DNA from: Pseudonocardia halophobica
GTDB lineage: Bacteria; Actinomycetota; Actinomycetes; Mycobacteriales; Pseudonocardiaceae
Direction of reading: 5' to 3'
NCBI RefSeq assembly: GCF_027922425.1
Contig: NZ_BSFQ01000063.1
Span: forward strand, 1 to 32,298
DNA length: 32,298 bases
The position numbers and the translations under genes were made by a program. Below the pieces are notes generated by a model. It worked only from the letters and a program-made list of their open reading frames with translations, was not told the origin of the DNA and did no database searches. This document shows positions 1-7,950 of the stretch, one piece after another. How positions within the stretch are numbered: position 1 is the stretch's first letter; the number at the start of each line of letters is the position of its first letter.

Positions 1-70
1 ACAACGCGACCGGCTCATCCACCAACTCCACAACCTCGGCTACCGGGTCACCCTCGACAAGACCGCGTAG
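1..70 (+). CDS. 3' end of a gene cut by the window edge, possibly a transposase
   Basis: An open frame enters from the left edge and stops at TAG (68-70). It encodes a short tail reading QRDRLIHQLHNLGYRVTLDK, then TA. The pattern L..LGY.VTL....A recalls the C-termini of several insertion-sequence transposases, but 22 residues are too few to name a family. Two CAA glutamine codons make it slightly less G/C-biased at third positions than the neighbouring genes, which would fit mobile DNA. The 40-bp palindrome at 102-141 follows about 30 bp after the stop. The frame is convincing; the transposase reading is only a suggestion. Confidence 0.4.
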   Translation, partial: QRDRLIHQLHNLGYRVTLDKTA

Positions 71-101
71 CCCGGCTGCGGTCGATTCTCTTCACAGGGT
101 C

Positions 102-141
102 GTGAGTGGCGATGGTCGCTGTAGCGACGATCGCCACTCAC
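102..141. repeat. 40-bp palindromic repeat, copy A1
   Basis: The sequence begins GTGAGTGGCGATGGTCGC and ends GCGACGATCGCCACTCAC, so nearly the whole 40 bp pairs with itself around 121/122. The same element recurs at 16245-16284 and 23070-23109, and as a second subfamily at 24704-24739 and 28723-28762. Here it lies after the stop of the left-edge gene and 15 bp before the dehydrogenase start. It could end transcription from the left, or form a hairpin in the leader of the dehydrogenase mRNA just upstream of its ribosome binding site. Confidence 0.85.
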
Positions 142-156
142 GGGGAAGGTGGGCGC

Positions 157-1215
157 ATGAGCACGACACACCGGATCGCCCTTATCCCCGGAGACGGCAT
201 CGGGCAGGAGGTGATCCCGCCGGCCACCGCCGTGCTCGACGCCGTCGGCCGGCGCCACGGGATCTCCTTCGCCTACGACGAGTTCGACTGGTCCTGCGAG
301 CGCCACGCGCACGAGGGCGCGATGATGCCGGCCGACGGGCTCGACCGGATCCGGACGCACGACGCGATCCTGCTCGGCGCGGTCGGCTGGCCGGGCGTCC
401 CGGACCACGTGTCGCTGTGGGGGCTGCTGATCCCGATCCGCCGCGCGTTCGCCCAGTACGTCAACCTCCGGCCGATCGCGGTGCTGGAGGGCGTGCCCTC
501 CCCGCTGTCCGGGGCGAGGCCGGGCGAGGTGGACTTCGTCGTCGTCCGGGAGAACGCCGAGGGCGAGTACTCCGAGATCGGCGGCCGGATGAACCGCGGC
601 CTCCCGTCGGAGCTGGCCGTGCAGGAGGCCGTGTTCACCCGCGCCGGGGTCGCCCGGATCGCCGACTACGCCTTCACCCTCGCGGAGTCCCGGCGCAAGC
701 ACGTCACGAGCGCCACCAAGTCCAACGGCATCGTCCACACCATGCCGTTCTGGGACGAGGTCGTCGGCGAGCGGGCGGCGGCGCACCCCGGCGTCGAGCT
801 GCGCAGCGAGCACATCGACGCCCTCGCGGCCAAGCTCGTGCTGCAGCCGCAGAACTTCGACGTGATCGTGGCGTCGAACCTGTTCGGCGACATCCTGTCC
901 GACCTCGCCGCCGCGGTCGCGGGCTCGATCGGCATCGCGCCGTCGGGCAACCTCAACCCGGAGCGGGAGTTCCCGTCGATGTTCGAGCCGGTGCACGGCT
1001 CGGCCCCGGACATCGCGGGCAAGGACCTGGCGAACCCGTTGGGCGCCATCTGGTCCGCCTCCATGCTGCTGGACCACCTCGGGCACCCGGAGGCCGGCGC
1101 CGAGGTGCTGGACGCGGTCCGGGCCCAGCTCGCCGAGGGGCGGGTCCGGACCCGGGACATGGGCGGCACCGCGGGCACCGCCGAGTTCACCCGCGCCCTG
1201 CTCGAGCGCCTCTGA
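157..1215 (+). CDS. ttuC: tartrate / D-malate dehydrogenase (beta-decarboxylating dehydrogenase family)
   Basis: The 352-residue product is an NAD-dependent beta-decarboxylating dehydrogenase of the isocitrate/isopropylmalate fold. It opens with the family motif RIALIPGDGIGQEV. The segments GAVGWPGVPDHVSLWG, QYVNLRP and VVRENAEGEYS, and the C-terminal ASNLFGDILSDL and EPVHGSAPDIAGK, match the TtuC/DmlA branch (tartrate dehydrogenase, D-malate dehydrogenase) rather than LeuB. It should oxidise D-malate or tartrate in the cytosol to give pyruvate or a related product plus CO2. ATG 157 is preferred: GGAAGGTGGG lies just upstream, and an in-frame start at 106 would translate the palindrome. It stands alone on this strand and converges with the next gene at a 3-bp gap. 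Which of the two substrates is the natural one cannot be told from sequence. Confidence 0.88.
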   Translation: MSTTHRIALIPGDGIGQEVIPPATAVLDAVGRRHGISFAYDEFDWSCERHAHEGAMMPADGLDRIRTHDAILLGAVGWPGVPDHVSLWGLLIPIRRAFAQYVNLRPIAVLEGVPSPLSGARPGEVDFVVVRENAEGEYSEIGGRMNRGLPSELAVQEAVFTRAGVARIADYAFTLAESRRKHVTSATKSNGIVHTMPFWDEVVGERAAAHPGVELRSEHIDALAAKLVLQPQNFDVIVASNLFGDILSDLAAAVAGSIGIAPSGNLNPEREFPSMFEPVHGSAPDIAGKDLANPLGAIWSASMLLDHLGHPEAGAEVLDAVRAQLAEGRVRTRDMGGTAGTAEFTRALLERL

Positions 1216-1218
1216 TCC

Positions 1219-1533
1219 CTAACGTCCCGGCGCGGGCCGCCGCAGCCCGTCCACCAGGTGGGCCGGGGCATCCGCCCGGGCCTGCAGCTCCTCCGCCAGC
1301 CGGTCCCGGTCCCGGCCCGCGGGCAGCACCCCCGCGAACGGCGCGGCCGGCCGGAACTGGACGAGCCGGAACCGCAGCCGGCCCCGGCGGTGCTGCTGCA
1401 CGAGGCCCCAGCCCACGACGCCGAGGGCGGCCAGGACCAGGCAGGACGCGGCGATCCCCGCTCCGGGTGCCCCGTGGGCGACGACCAGGGCGGCGACCAC
1501 GAGGGCGACCGGCAGTGCGACGAGTCGAGTCAT
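1219..1533 (-). CDS. small membrane protein of unknown function
   Basis: This 104-residue protein starts at ATG 1533, with GGAG about 8 nt upstream. The first ~45 residues are two hydrophobic stretches (MTRLVALPVALVVAALVV and GIAASCLVLAALGVVGWGLV) joined by a short Gly/Pro loop. They look like a membrane hairpin or a signal anchor plus one helix. The remainder is Arg-rich and soluble, with QQHRRGRLRFR just after the second helix, so the C-terminal half probably faces the cytoplasm. The gene follows the FAD oxidoreductase by 83 bp on the same strand and may share its transcript. I do not recognise a family. Confidence 0.6.
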   Translation of the reverse strand: MTRLVALPVALVVAALVVAHGAPGAGIAASCLVLAALGVVGWGLVQQHRRGRLRFRLVQFRPAAPFAGVLPAGRDRDRLAEELQARADAPAHLVDGLRRPAPGR

Positions 1534-1616
1534 GATCCGATCTCCGATCCCGGCACGACGGCGGGGGTCGGCGGGCGGGACCCCGCGCCCCGCCCGCCCC
1601 CGGCCGTCCGGTGCCG

Positions 1617-3032
1617 TCAGCCGTCCGCGGACGGCCTGATGTTCTGATTGAGGTGGAAGACGTTGTCCGGGTCGTAGCGCCGCTTGACCCGCGCGAGCCG
1701 GTCGTGGTTGCCCCGGTAGGAGGCACGCACCCGGTCCTCGCCCTCGTCCATGAGGAAGTTGACGTAGGCCCCGCCCGCCGAGGTCGGGTGCAGCTCGTCC
1801 CAGTAGTCCCTGGTCCACCGGGTGATCGCCCCGGCGTTGGCCGGGTCCGGGTCGACCCCGACGATCACGCCGGCCCAGCCGCCGTCGCGGTAGGCGAACG
1901 CGGTCTCGTCCTCCCTCACGCGCGCCGCCGCGCCGTCGATCGGGTACAGGTGCATCGTCGAGTGCCCGCTGGGCAGCAGGGGCCCAAACTTCTCGTGCAC
2001 CGCGATCCCGGCGTCGGAGATCTCGTCGAAGAAGTCGGCCCGCCAGTACCACTGCAGGCCGGCCGGGTAGAGGCCGTCGAAGGCGCTCTGCAGCGCCGTG
2101 AACGGCATCGGCTGCACCCCGACGAGCAGCGGCGAGCCGAACTCGCGGATCGGGGCCAGCACCTCGTCGGCCCGGTCGTGCGGGCCGGTGTAGCACCAGA
2201 CGATGCCGCAGGCCTTGCGGCCCCACAGCTCCTCCGGGAAGGGCGGCGCGGGCGGGATGGTGAGCAGCGCGAACCACCCGCTGAGCTCCTCCGGCAGCGA
2301 CGGCACCACCGACCGGTACCAGCGCAGGACCTCGCCGGTGTCCGCCAGGTTGTAGAGGACCGGGCCGGCGACGACGGTCCCGCGATCGCCGATCTCGTGG
2401 CAGCGGAAGGTGAAGGAGGTGACGATCCCGAAGTTGCCGCCGCCCCCGCGCAGCGCCCAGAACAGGTCCGGGTGCGACGTCGCGCTCGCGGTCACCACGT
2501 GGCCGTCGGCGAGCACGACGTCGGCGGAGACGAGGTTGTCGACCGTCAGGCCGAACCGGCGCGTGAGGTAGCCGATGCCGCCGCCGAGGGCCAGGCCCGC
2601 GACGCCGGTCGAGGCGATGAACCCCGAGGGCGTGGCCATCCCGAACGCCACCGTGGCGTGGTCGACGTCGCCCCACGTGCACCCGGCGTCGACCCGGACG
2701 GTGCGCCCGGCGGGGTCGACGGTGGTGCTCCGCATCGACGACAGGTCGACGACCAGGGCGTCGTCCCGGACGCCGAGGCCGGCGGCGTGGTGCCCGCCGC
2801 TGCGTACCGCGATCTCGAGGTCGTGGGCGCGGGCGAAGCGCACCGCCGCGACCACGTCGGCGGTGTCGCGGCAGCGGGCGATCGCCGCGGGCCGCTGGTC
2901 GATCATCCCGTTGTAGACGGCGCGGGCGTCGTCGTAGCCGGCGTCGCCCGGCAGGACGAGGTCGCCGCGCAGGGCGGCCGCGAGGTCGGTGAAGGGCGTG
3001 CTGGAGGTGGTGCGCGCAGGCGTGGTGGTCAC
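1617..3032 (-). CDS. FAD-binding oxidoreductase of the berberine-bridge (BBE) type
   Basis: The 471-residue product has an N-terminal PCMH-type FAD-binding domain and a C-terminal berberine-bridge segment ending NVFHLNQNIRP. AVRSGGHHAAG (His81-His82) supplies the histidine that usually carries covalent FAD. GLALGGGIGYLTRRFGLTVD has no cysteine at the position used by bicovalent enzymes, so monocovalent flavin is expected. Such enzymes oxidise sugars, alcohols or specialised metabolites using O2. The start is GTG 3032, behind a strong AGAAGGAG site. There is no clear signal peptide. The gene lies directly downstream of the SARP regulator, and its upstream region holds two 11-bp-spaced repeats typical of SARP targets, so that regulator probably activates it. 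The substrate is unknown. Confidence 0.88.
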   Translation of the reverse strand: MTTTPARTTSSTPFTDLAAALRGDLVLPGDAGYDDARAVYNGMIDQRPAAIARCRDTADVVAAVRFARAHDLEIAVRSGGHHAAGLGVRDDALVVDLSSMRSTTVDPAGRTVRVDAGCTWGDVDHATVAFGMATPSGFIASTGVAGLALGGGIGYLTRRFGLTVDNLVSADVVLADGHVVTASATSHPDLFWALRGGGGNFGIVTSFTFRCHEIGDRGTVVAGPVLYNLADTGEVLRWYRSVVPSLPEELSGWFALLTIPPAPPFPEELWGRKACGIVWCYTGPHDRADEVLAPIREFGSPLLVGVQPMPFTALQSAFDGLYPAGLQWYWRADFFDEISDAGIAVHEKFGPLLPSGHSTMHLYPIDGAAARVREDETAFAYRDGGWAGVIVGVDPDPANAGAITRWTRDYWDELHPTSAGGAYVNFLMDEGEDRVRASYRGNHDRLARVKRRYDPDNVFHLNQNIRPSADG

Positions 3033-3085
3033 GCTCGCTCCTTCTCGGTCGGTGCCTCCGAGGTGCTCGGACGCGACACCCACCC

Positions 3086-3118
3086 ATGCTGCGGACGGAC
3101 CGTTCAACAGCCGTTCGG
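3086..3118 (-). promoter_or_regulatory. candidate SARP-dependent promoter of the FAD oxidoreductase
   Basis: Read on the minus strand, two heptamers CCGAACG (3118-3112) and TTGAACG (3107-3101) start exactly 11 bp apart. Nine bp after the second is CAGCAT (3091-3086), a -10-like hexamer. SARP activators are known to bind heptamer direct repeats spaced by one helical turn, with the last repeat about 8 bp from the -10. The same arrangement is found before the PIG-L operon at 8799-8842. Assigning it to the adjacent regulator is an inference. Confidence 0.55.
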
Positions 3119-3133
3119 GTCCGGGGCCCGGGC

Positions 3134-6100
3134 TCAGGGCGCGGGGCGAACGCCGAACGCCGGGGCCGGAACGCCGTGCGCCTCGAGGTCGGCGAGGCAC
3201 CGGACGAGCAGGGCGACGCTCCCCTGTTCCCCGGCCAGGCCGGCCGCCGTCCGGAGCCGCTCGACGGCGCGACCGGGGTCGTCGTAGGCCGCCCGCCGAC
3301 GCATCACCTCGGGGATCCACCAGAGGTCGTCGTGGGCGCGGCCGGCGGCGAGGGCGGCGTCGAGCGTGGCCACGGCGTCGTCGCGGCGGCCGTCCCGGTC
3401 GTACCGGTCGGCGAGCAGCGCCAGCCAGTACGGCATCCGCGCGAAGGCGTCGGCGGCCTCCAGGCTCGCGATCCCGGCCCGGACGAGCTCGGTGCCGGAG
3501 GCGTCGGCCCGCGACCAGCCGTCGAGCACCAGGCCCCAGTCGCCGTAGTAGGCGAACGCGAACCGGTCGCAGAGCCCCCGCAGCTCCTCGACGACCGCGC
3601 CGAGCTCGGCCCGGTCGTCGCGGAGCTGGTGGGTGATGGCCCCGTACGCCAGCGCGACGGCGAGGGCGTAGGCGTTGCCGGACTTGCGGGCCAGGGCGAT
3701 CGCGTCCGTGCTGCTGGTCAGCGCCGCGCCCGGGTCGCCGAGGAGCCAGTGGGCGTGCGCCGCGAACGCCCGCCCGTGCACGTCGGACCGGGTGCCGATG
3801 CTCAGCGGGTGGAAGCCGCCGAACCCCGCGGCGAGGTCGAGGTGCTCGAGCGCCTCGGCGGGGCGGCCCAGGCTGAGCGCCGAGCCGCCGTAGGCGAAGT
3901 GCGCGGGCCCGCTCAGATCGGAGTCGGGCTCGACGAGGGACAGCGCCCGCCCCGCCGCGCGGTGCGCCTCCTCGGTGTCGCCGTGCACGAACAGCGACGC
4001 CCACAGCCCCACCAGCCCGTTGAGCAGGGACTCCCGGCGCCCGAGCGCCTCGGCCCGGGCCACCGCGCCCTCCAGGGTCTCGCGCAGCCGCGGCGACGAG
4101 TACCCGAACTGCGCGTTGAGCGGTGCGGCGACGGCCTCCAGCAGGGCCAGCTCGCGGCGGGTGCGGTCGCCGCCCTCGGGAAGCGTGCGCACGATCGCCA
4201 GGGCCTCCTCCAGCAGCCGGACGGCCTCGCCGTGCGCGAACATCCCGGCGGCGACGTCCGCGGCCCGCCGGTAGGCGGCGACGGCCTTGTCGGCGTTGCC
4301 GCTGCGCGCGTACTGCTCGGCGAGCTGGGCCGAGATCCCGTCGGGGTCCGCGGCGTGCAGGATCTCCAGGCCCTGCGCGACCCGGCGGTGCAGCAGCCAC
4401 CGCCGGGGCGGGCTGACCTGCGCGTACGCCGCGTCGCGCAGGAGGTCGTGGGAGAAGTCGTACCCGTCGGCGGTCTCGCGCAGGATTCGGGCGCGCCACA
4501 GCTCGTCGACGGCCCCGACGACGGCGTCGGCGTCGAGGTCGGCGGCCTCGGTCAGCAGGTCGAGCGTGAAGTCCCGGCCGACCGCCGCCCCCAGCCCGGC
4601 GATCTCGCGGGCGGCCGGGCTCGTCTGCGTGAGCCGCCGGACGAGCACGGCGGTCACCCGGCCGTCCGGGACCGCGCCGGACCCGTCGCCCGCACGGGCC
4701 GTCTCGACGATGTAGAGCGGGAACCCGCCGGTGGTGGCCTGCAGCAGCGCGGCCTCGCCGGGCTCCGGGGCCCGCCCGGTGAGCGCCTCGACGAGCGTCG
4801 CGGTGTCGGCCGCGTCGAACGGCGGCACCGGAACCTCGGTGAGGAGCCCGGTCGCGCGCATGCGGGTGATCCACTGCACGAGCCCGGGCTCGTGGTCGTC
4901 CGGGTCGTCGCGCACGGTCGCGACCAGCAGGATCGGGGCGTCCGGGGTCAGCGCGAGGCAGAAGGTGACGAACGCGAGCGTCTCCGGGTCGCACCAGTGG
5001 AGGTTGTCGATCGTCAGCAGGACCGGGCGGCCGAGGTGCAGCAGGGCGCGGGTGATGCCCTCGTGGAAGCGGTGCCGCTGCCAGGCGTCGACCATGGCCG
5101 GCGGGCCCGCGTCGGGCCGCGTCCGCGACGCGGGGACCAGGCGTTCGACCTCCGTCCGCCAGACGTCGTCGAGGCCGGTCAGCGCCGAGCGGATCGCGGG
5201 CGTGCGCAGCCAGTCCGCCACCGGCGCCAGCGCCAGCCGGCCCGCGGTGCCGAAGCACTGGGCGTCCGCCACCACCGCGCCGCCGCGCCGGACGCCGCCG
5301 GACAGCTCGGCCATCAGGCGGGACTTGCCCACCCCGGCGTCGCCGCGCAGCAGGACCAGGCCCGGGTGCCCGGCCGCCGCCGCACGCCAGCGGTCCTGCA
5401 GGACGCGCAGCTCCCGCTCCCGCCCGACGAGCTCGGTGCCCGCCGGGCCGGCGCGCGCGGGCGCCGTGGCCGGGGCCGGTGCGGGGCCGCCGCGGGCGAG
5501 CACCCGGTTCAGCGTGCTCCGGGTGAGCGGGTCGGGCGCGACACCGAGCTCGCGCTCGAGCACCGACGCGCAGCGGTGGTAGGTGCCCACGGCCCCGGCC
5601 CGGTCCCCCGCCTCGGCCTGCAGCGCCATGAGTGTCCGGTAGCCGGCCTCCTCCAGGGGCCGCAGCTGCACCCGCCGGCGCGCGGGCCCGACGGCCTCGG
5701 CGGGGTCGCCGGCGCGGGACCGGGCCGCGACGACGCGGTCGAGCAGGTCCACGCACTGCTCCTCGAGCGCGGCGCGGGCCTCCAGGATCCAGTCCTCGGT
5801 GCCGCCGGGGAGGAACTCGCCGCGGTAGCGGTCCAGGGCGGCGCCGGCGTGGGCGAGGAACGCGTCCGTGTCGCCCCTCGTCTCCGCCGCGAGCGCGGTG
5901 GCCCGCGACCGCGCGAACTCCCGGACGTCGACGAGGCAGTCCGGGGCGTCCTGCCAGCAGAGGTCCCGGGTGGTCACCTGCAGGGACGACCCGTCGTCGA
6001 GCAGGGCCCGCAGGTGGTGCAGCTCGCGCCGCAGGTTGGTCAGCGCCTGGTCGTCCGTCGAGTCCGGCCAGAACAGCGGGGCGATCCGCTGCCGGGGCTG

Positions 6101-6220
6101 CGGGGACCCGGCGTGGACGACGAGGAAGGCGACGAGCAGGAGGCTGCGGGAGGACCGGACCCGGACCGTGCCGGCGGCGTCGCGGACGACCTGCTCGCCG
6201 AGCAGGGTGACCTGCAGCAT
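3134..6220 (-). CDS. SARP-family transcriptional activator with AAA ATPase and TPR-like region
   Basis: The product is 1028 residues. Residues 1-90 are an OmpR-type winged-helix DNA-binding domain. Residues ~97-240 are a bacterial transcriptional activator (BTAD) domain ending ERELGVAPDPLTRSTLNRV. From ~262 comes an AAA/STAND ATPase with Walker A GDAGVGKS (293-300) and Walker B-like PVLLTIDNLHW. The C-terminal third is Ala/Leu-rich helical repeat sequence consistent with TPRs. It resembles AfsR-like large SARPs and lacks a C-terminal LuxR helix-turn-helix. Start ATG 6220 has GGAGGT about 10 nt upstream. Large SARPs usually activate specialised-metabolism or nearby stress genes. Candidate targets here are the FAD oxidoreductase and the PIG-L/AzlCD/GNAT operon. 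The signal sensed by the ATPase/TPR part is unknown. Confidence 0.9.
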   Translation of the reverse strand: MLQVTLLGEQVVRDAAGTVRVRSSRSLLLVAFLVVHAGSPQPRQRIAPLFWPDSTDDQALTNLRRELHHLRALLDDGSSLQVTTRDLCWQDAPDCLVDVREFARSRATALAAETRGDTDAFLAHAGAALDRYRGEFLPGGTEDWILEARAALEEQCVDLLDRVVAARSRAGDPAEAVGPARRRVQLRPLEEAGYRTLMALQAEAGDRAGAVGTYHRCASVLERELGVAPDPLTRSTLNRVLARGGPAPAPATAPARAGPAGTELVGRERELRVLQDRWRAAAAGHPGLVLLRGDAGVGKSRLMAELSGGVRRGGAVVADAQCFGTAGRLALAPVADWLRTPAIRSALTGLDDVWRTEVERLVPASRTRPDAGPPAMVDAWQRHRFHEGITRALLHLGRPVLLTIDNLHWCDPETLAFVTFCLALTPDAPILLVATVRDDPDDHEPGLVQWITRMRATGLLTEVPVPPFDAADTATLVEALTGRAPEPGEAALLQATTGGFPLYIVETARAGDGSGAVPDGRVTAVLVRRLTQTSPAAREIAGLGAAVGRDFTLDLLTEAADLDADAVVGAVDELWRARILRETADGYDFSHDLLRDAAYAQVSPPRRWLLHRRVAQGLEILHAADPDGISAQLAEQYARSGNADKAVAAYRRAADVAAGMFAHGEAVRLLEEALAIVRTLPEGGDRTRRELALLEAVAAPLNAQFGYSSPRLRETLEGAVARAEALGRRESLLNGLVGLWASLFVHGDTEEAHRAAGRALSLVEPDSDLSGPAHFAYGGSALSLGRPAEALEHLDLAAGFGGFHPLSIGTRSDVHGRAFAAHAHWLLGDPGAALTSSTDAIALARKSGNAYALAVALAYGAITHQLRDDRAELGAVVEELRGLCDRFAFAYYGDWGLVLDGWSRADASGTELVRAGIASLEAADAFARMPYWLALLADRYDRDGRRDDAVATLDAALAAGRAHDDLWWIPEVMRRRAAYDDPGRAVERLRTAAGLAGEQGSVALLVRCLADLEAHGVPAPAFGVRPAP

Positions 6221-6396
6221 CGCGGCGTCACCTCCGCACGCCCGACCGGGCCGGACACCCGCGGCGCCGGGCGGCGCGCCGGCGGCGTTCCGTCAGCGTC
6301 CCGACCGGGCGCCCGGGATGTCAGGGCCGGCCGGCCGCCGGCCCGTGGACCGAACGGCGCAGCCGGGATCCCGTAACGGACAGAACGGACACGTGC

Positions 6397-6891
6397 TCAC
6401 GCCGCGCAGAGCACCCCGTCGCGCGCCAGCTCCGCCGCGAAGCCGATCTCGTGGGCGGCCGGCAGGGCGATCGCCGCCGGGAAGACCGTGAAGAACAGGG
6501 CCTGGGCGGCGACGTTCTCGGCGAGCACCGCCGCGCGGACCGCCCGGTGCCCGGCGGCGCGGCCGCGCTCGACCACGTCCCGGACGAGCCGGCCGCCGAT
6601 CCCCCGGCCCTGCCACTCGTCGACGACCTCGACGGCCAGTTCGGACTGGCCGTCGCCGACGGCGATCAGCCGGGCGATCCCGACCGGGGTGCCGTCCGGG
6701 GCGAAGGCCGCGACGGCGATGTGCGACCGGCCGTCGACCGCCGCGAGCGCCTCGCGGACCTGCGGGGTCGGCCGCGGGGCCGGCGTGTGGAAGCGGTGGT
6801 AGCGGCTCGTCGGGGAGAGCCCCTCGACGACGGCGTCGAGCACGTCGTACCGGCCGGGCCCGAGCTCCCGGATCCGGACCTCGGCGCTCAC
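6397..6891 (-). CDS. GNAT-family N-acetyltransferase
   Basis: The 164-residue product is a single GNAT domain. The acetyl-CoA-binding motif A is VVDEWQGRGIGGRLVRDVV (Q/R-x-x-G-x-G pattern), preceded by the beta-strand VGIARLIAVGDGQSELAVEV. The C-terminal NVAAQALFFTVFP fits the usual N..A...F motif B. The N-terminal segment SPTSRYHRFHTP is common in acetyltransferases fused to, or related to, protein acyltransferase regulators. The start is GTG 6891, which overlaps the azlD stop by 4 bp (GTGA), so translation is coupled. It is the last gene of the PIG-L/azlC/azlD operon. The acceptor substrate could be an amino acid, an amine or a protein; nothing in the sequence decides. Confidence 0.85.
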   Translation of the reverse strand: MSAEVRIRELGPGRYDVLDAVVEGLSPTSRYHRFHTPAPRPTPQVREALAAVDGRSHIAVAAFAPDGTPVGIARLIAVGDGQSELAVEVVDEWQGRGIGGRLVRDVVERGRAAGHRAVRAAVLAENVAAQALFFTVFPAAIALPAAHEIGFAAELARDGVLCAA

Positions 6892-7199
6892 CGGAACACC
6901 GCCGTGGTCAGCAGGGCCAGCGTGAGGGCGCCGAACAGGGCGACCGGCAGGCTGCGGGTGCGGCGCCACAGCAGCCAGGCCCCGGCCGCGGCGACCACGC
7001 CCGGCACCGTGCCGGCGACCGTGACCGCGCCGTGCGGGGCGAGCAGCGCCGGCGCGACGAGCGCGCCGAGCACCGCGGGTCCCACGTGCGGCAGTACCCG
7101 CGCCATCGCGGGCGGTGCGGGCCGGGCGGGGACGAGGAAGGCCGCCCGCATCGCATAGGTCCCCGCGCCGACGGCGACGAGGACGAGCAGCTCAGGCAT
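6888..7199 (-). CDS. azlD: AzlD-family subunit of a branched-chain amino acid exporter
   Basis: A 103-residue, very hydrophobic protein with about four membrane helices. It carries the AzlD hallmark near the N-terminus (VAVGAGTYAMRAAFLV), LPHVGPAVLGALVAPALLA in the middle, and LPVALFGALTLALLTTAV at the end. AzlD-type small subunits work with AzlC in export of branched-chain amino acids and analogues. It overlaps the 3' end of azlC by 8 bp and is followed by the GNAT gene through a 4-bp overlap. It is of normal length for the family. Confidence 0.9.
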   Translation of the reverse strand: MPELLVLVAVGAGTYAMRAAFLVPARPAPPAMARVLPHVGPAVLGALVAPALLAPHGAVTVAGTVPGVVAAAGAWLLWRRTRSLPVALFGALTLALLTTAVFR

Positions 7200-7950
7200 C
7201 AGGAACTCCTTCGGGACGAGGGGTCCGCCGGCGCCACGCGTCGACGGCGACGCCTGCGGCGATGCCCGCCGCGGCGCCGACGACCAGGCCGAGCCCCAGG
7301 GGCAGGGCCGTCGCCGTGAGGGCGACCGCGCCGCCGGCCGCCGCGGCGGCGTAGGCGGCCCGGCCGGTGAGCATGGGCAGCAGCAGGAGCAGCAGGGTCA
7401 ACGGCGCGGCGAGGTCGACCTGGAACCAGTCGGGGAGCACGCCGGCGAGCAGCACCCCGGCCCCGGTCAGCACCTGCCACGCCAGGCAGAGCGTGACGCC
7501 GACGGTGAGGTAGTAGACGAGCCGCTCGCGCGCCCCGCCCCCGCCGTCGGGGGCGCGGAAGCGCCCGACCGCCAGCGCGTACACCGGATCGGTCATCAGG
7601 TAGCCGCCGATCCACCGCCAGCGCCGCGGCCACTCCGCGGCGTACGGGGCGAGCGACGCGCCGTAGAGCAGCATCCGGGCGTTGACGACCAGCGCGGCCG
7701 CGACGACGAGGACGGCCCCCGCACCGCCGTCGAGCAGGGTGACGGCCACGAGCTGGGTCGCGCCGTTGAACAGCAGCGGCGACGACGCCCACGCCACCCA
7801 CCCGGGCAGTCGGGTGGAGGCGAGGGTGGCGCCGAGCGTCAGGCCGAAGGGGAGGTAGGCCACGATCACCGCGACCGAGTCCTTGATCGCCCGCCGGTGC
7901 GGGGACGTCACGGTGGCCGGCGTGCCGGGGGTGGTCCCGCAGGTGCTCAT
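7192..7950 (-). CDS. azlC: AzlC-family branched-chain amino acid exporter, large subunit
   Basis: The 252-residue integral membrane protein contains the family signature AYLPFGLTLGATLASTRLPG, followed by LLFNGATQLVAVTLLDGG and NARMLLYGASLAPY. A run of C-terminal Ala/Leu/Gly helices follows. AzlC/YgaZ proteins export branched-chain amino acids or toxic analogues together with AzlD. ATG 7950 overlaps the PIG-L stop (ATGA) and the gene overlaps azlD by 8 bp, so the three are one transcript. Pairing with a deacetylase and an acetyltransferase is not a classical azl arrangement and may mean the exporter handles a modified amino acid or small amine; that is an inference. Confidence 0.9.
   Translation of the reverse strand: MSTCGTTPGTPATVTSPHRRAIKDSVAVIVAYLPFGLTLGATLASTRLPGWVAWASSPLLFNGATQLVAVTLLDGGAGAVLVVAAALVVNARMLLYGASLAPYAAEWPRRWRWIGGYLMTDPVYALAVGRFRAPDGGGGARERLVYYLTVGVTLCLAWQVLTGAGVLLAGVLPDWFQVDLAAPLTLLLLLLPMLTGRAAYAAAAAGGAVALTATALPLGLGLVVGAAAGIAAGVAVDAWRRRTPRPEGVPDA

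Noticed and set aside
106..156. Upstream start of the dehydrogenase giving 17 more residues
   Set aside because: Those codons are the palindromic repeat itself and the ATG at 157 has the better ribosome site and the family's usual N-terminus.
1617..5756. Single 1379-codon protein joining the oxidoreductase to an upstream region
   Set aside because: Only the part from 3032 resembles a protein family; the rest is a shadow of the SARP gene in another frame.
6352..6388. GAACGG/TAACGG repeats upstream of the SARP gene
   Set aside because: They lie on the plus strand, spacings are 22 and 9 bp, and no plus-strand gene follows, so a SARP operator is not supported.
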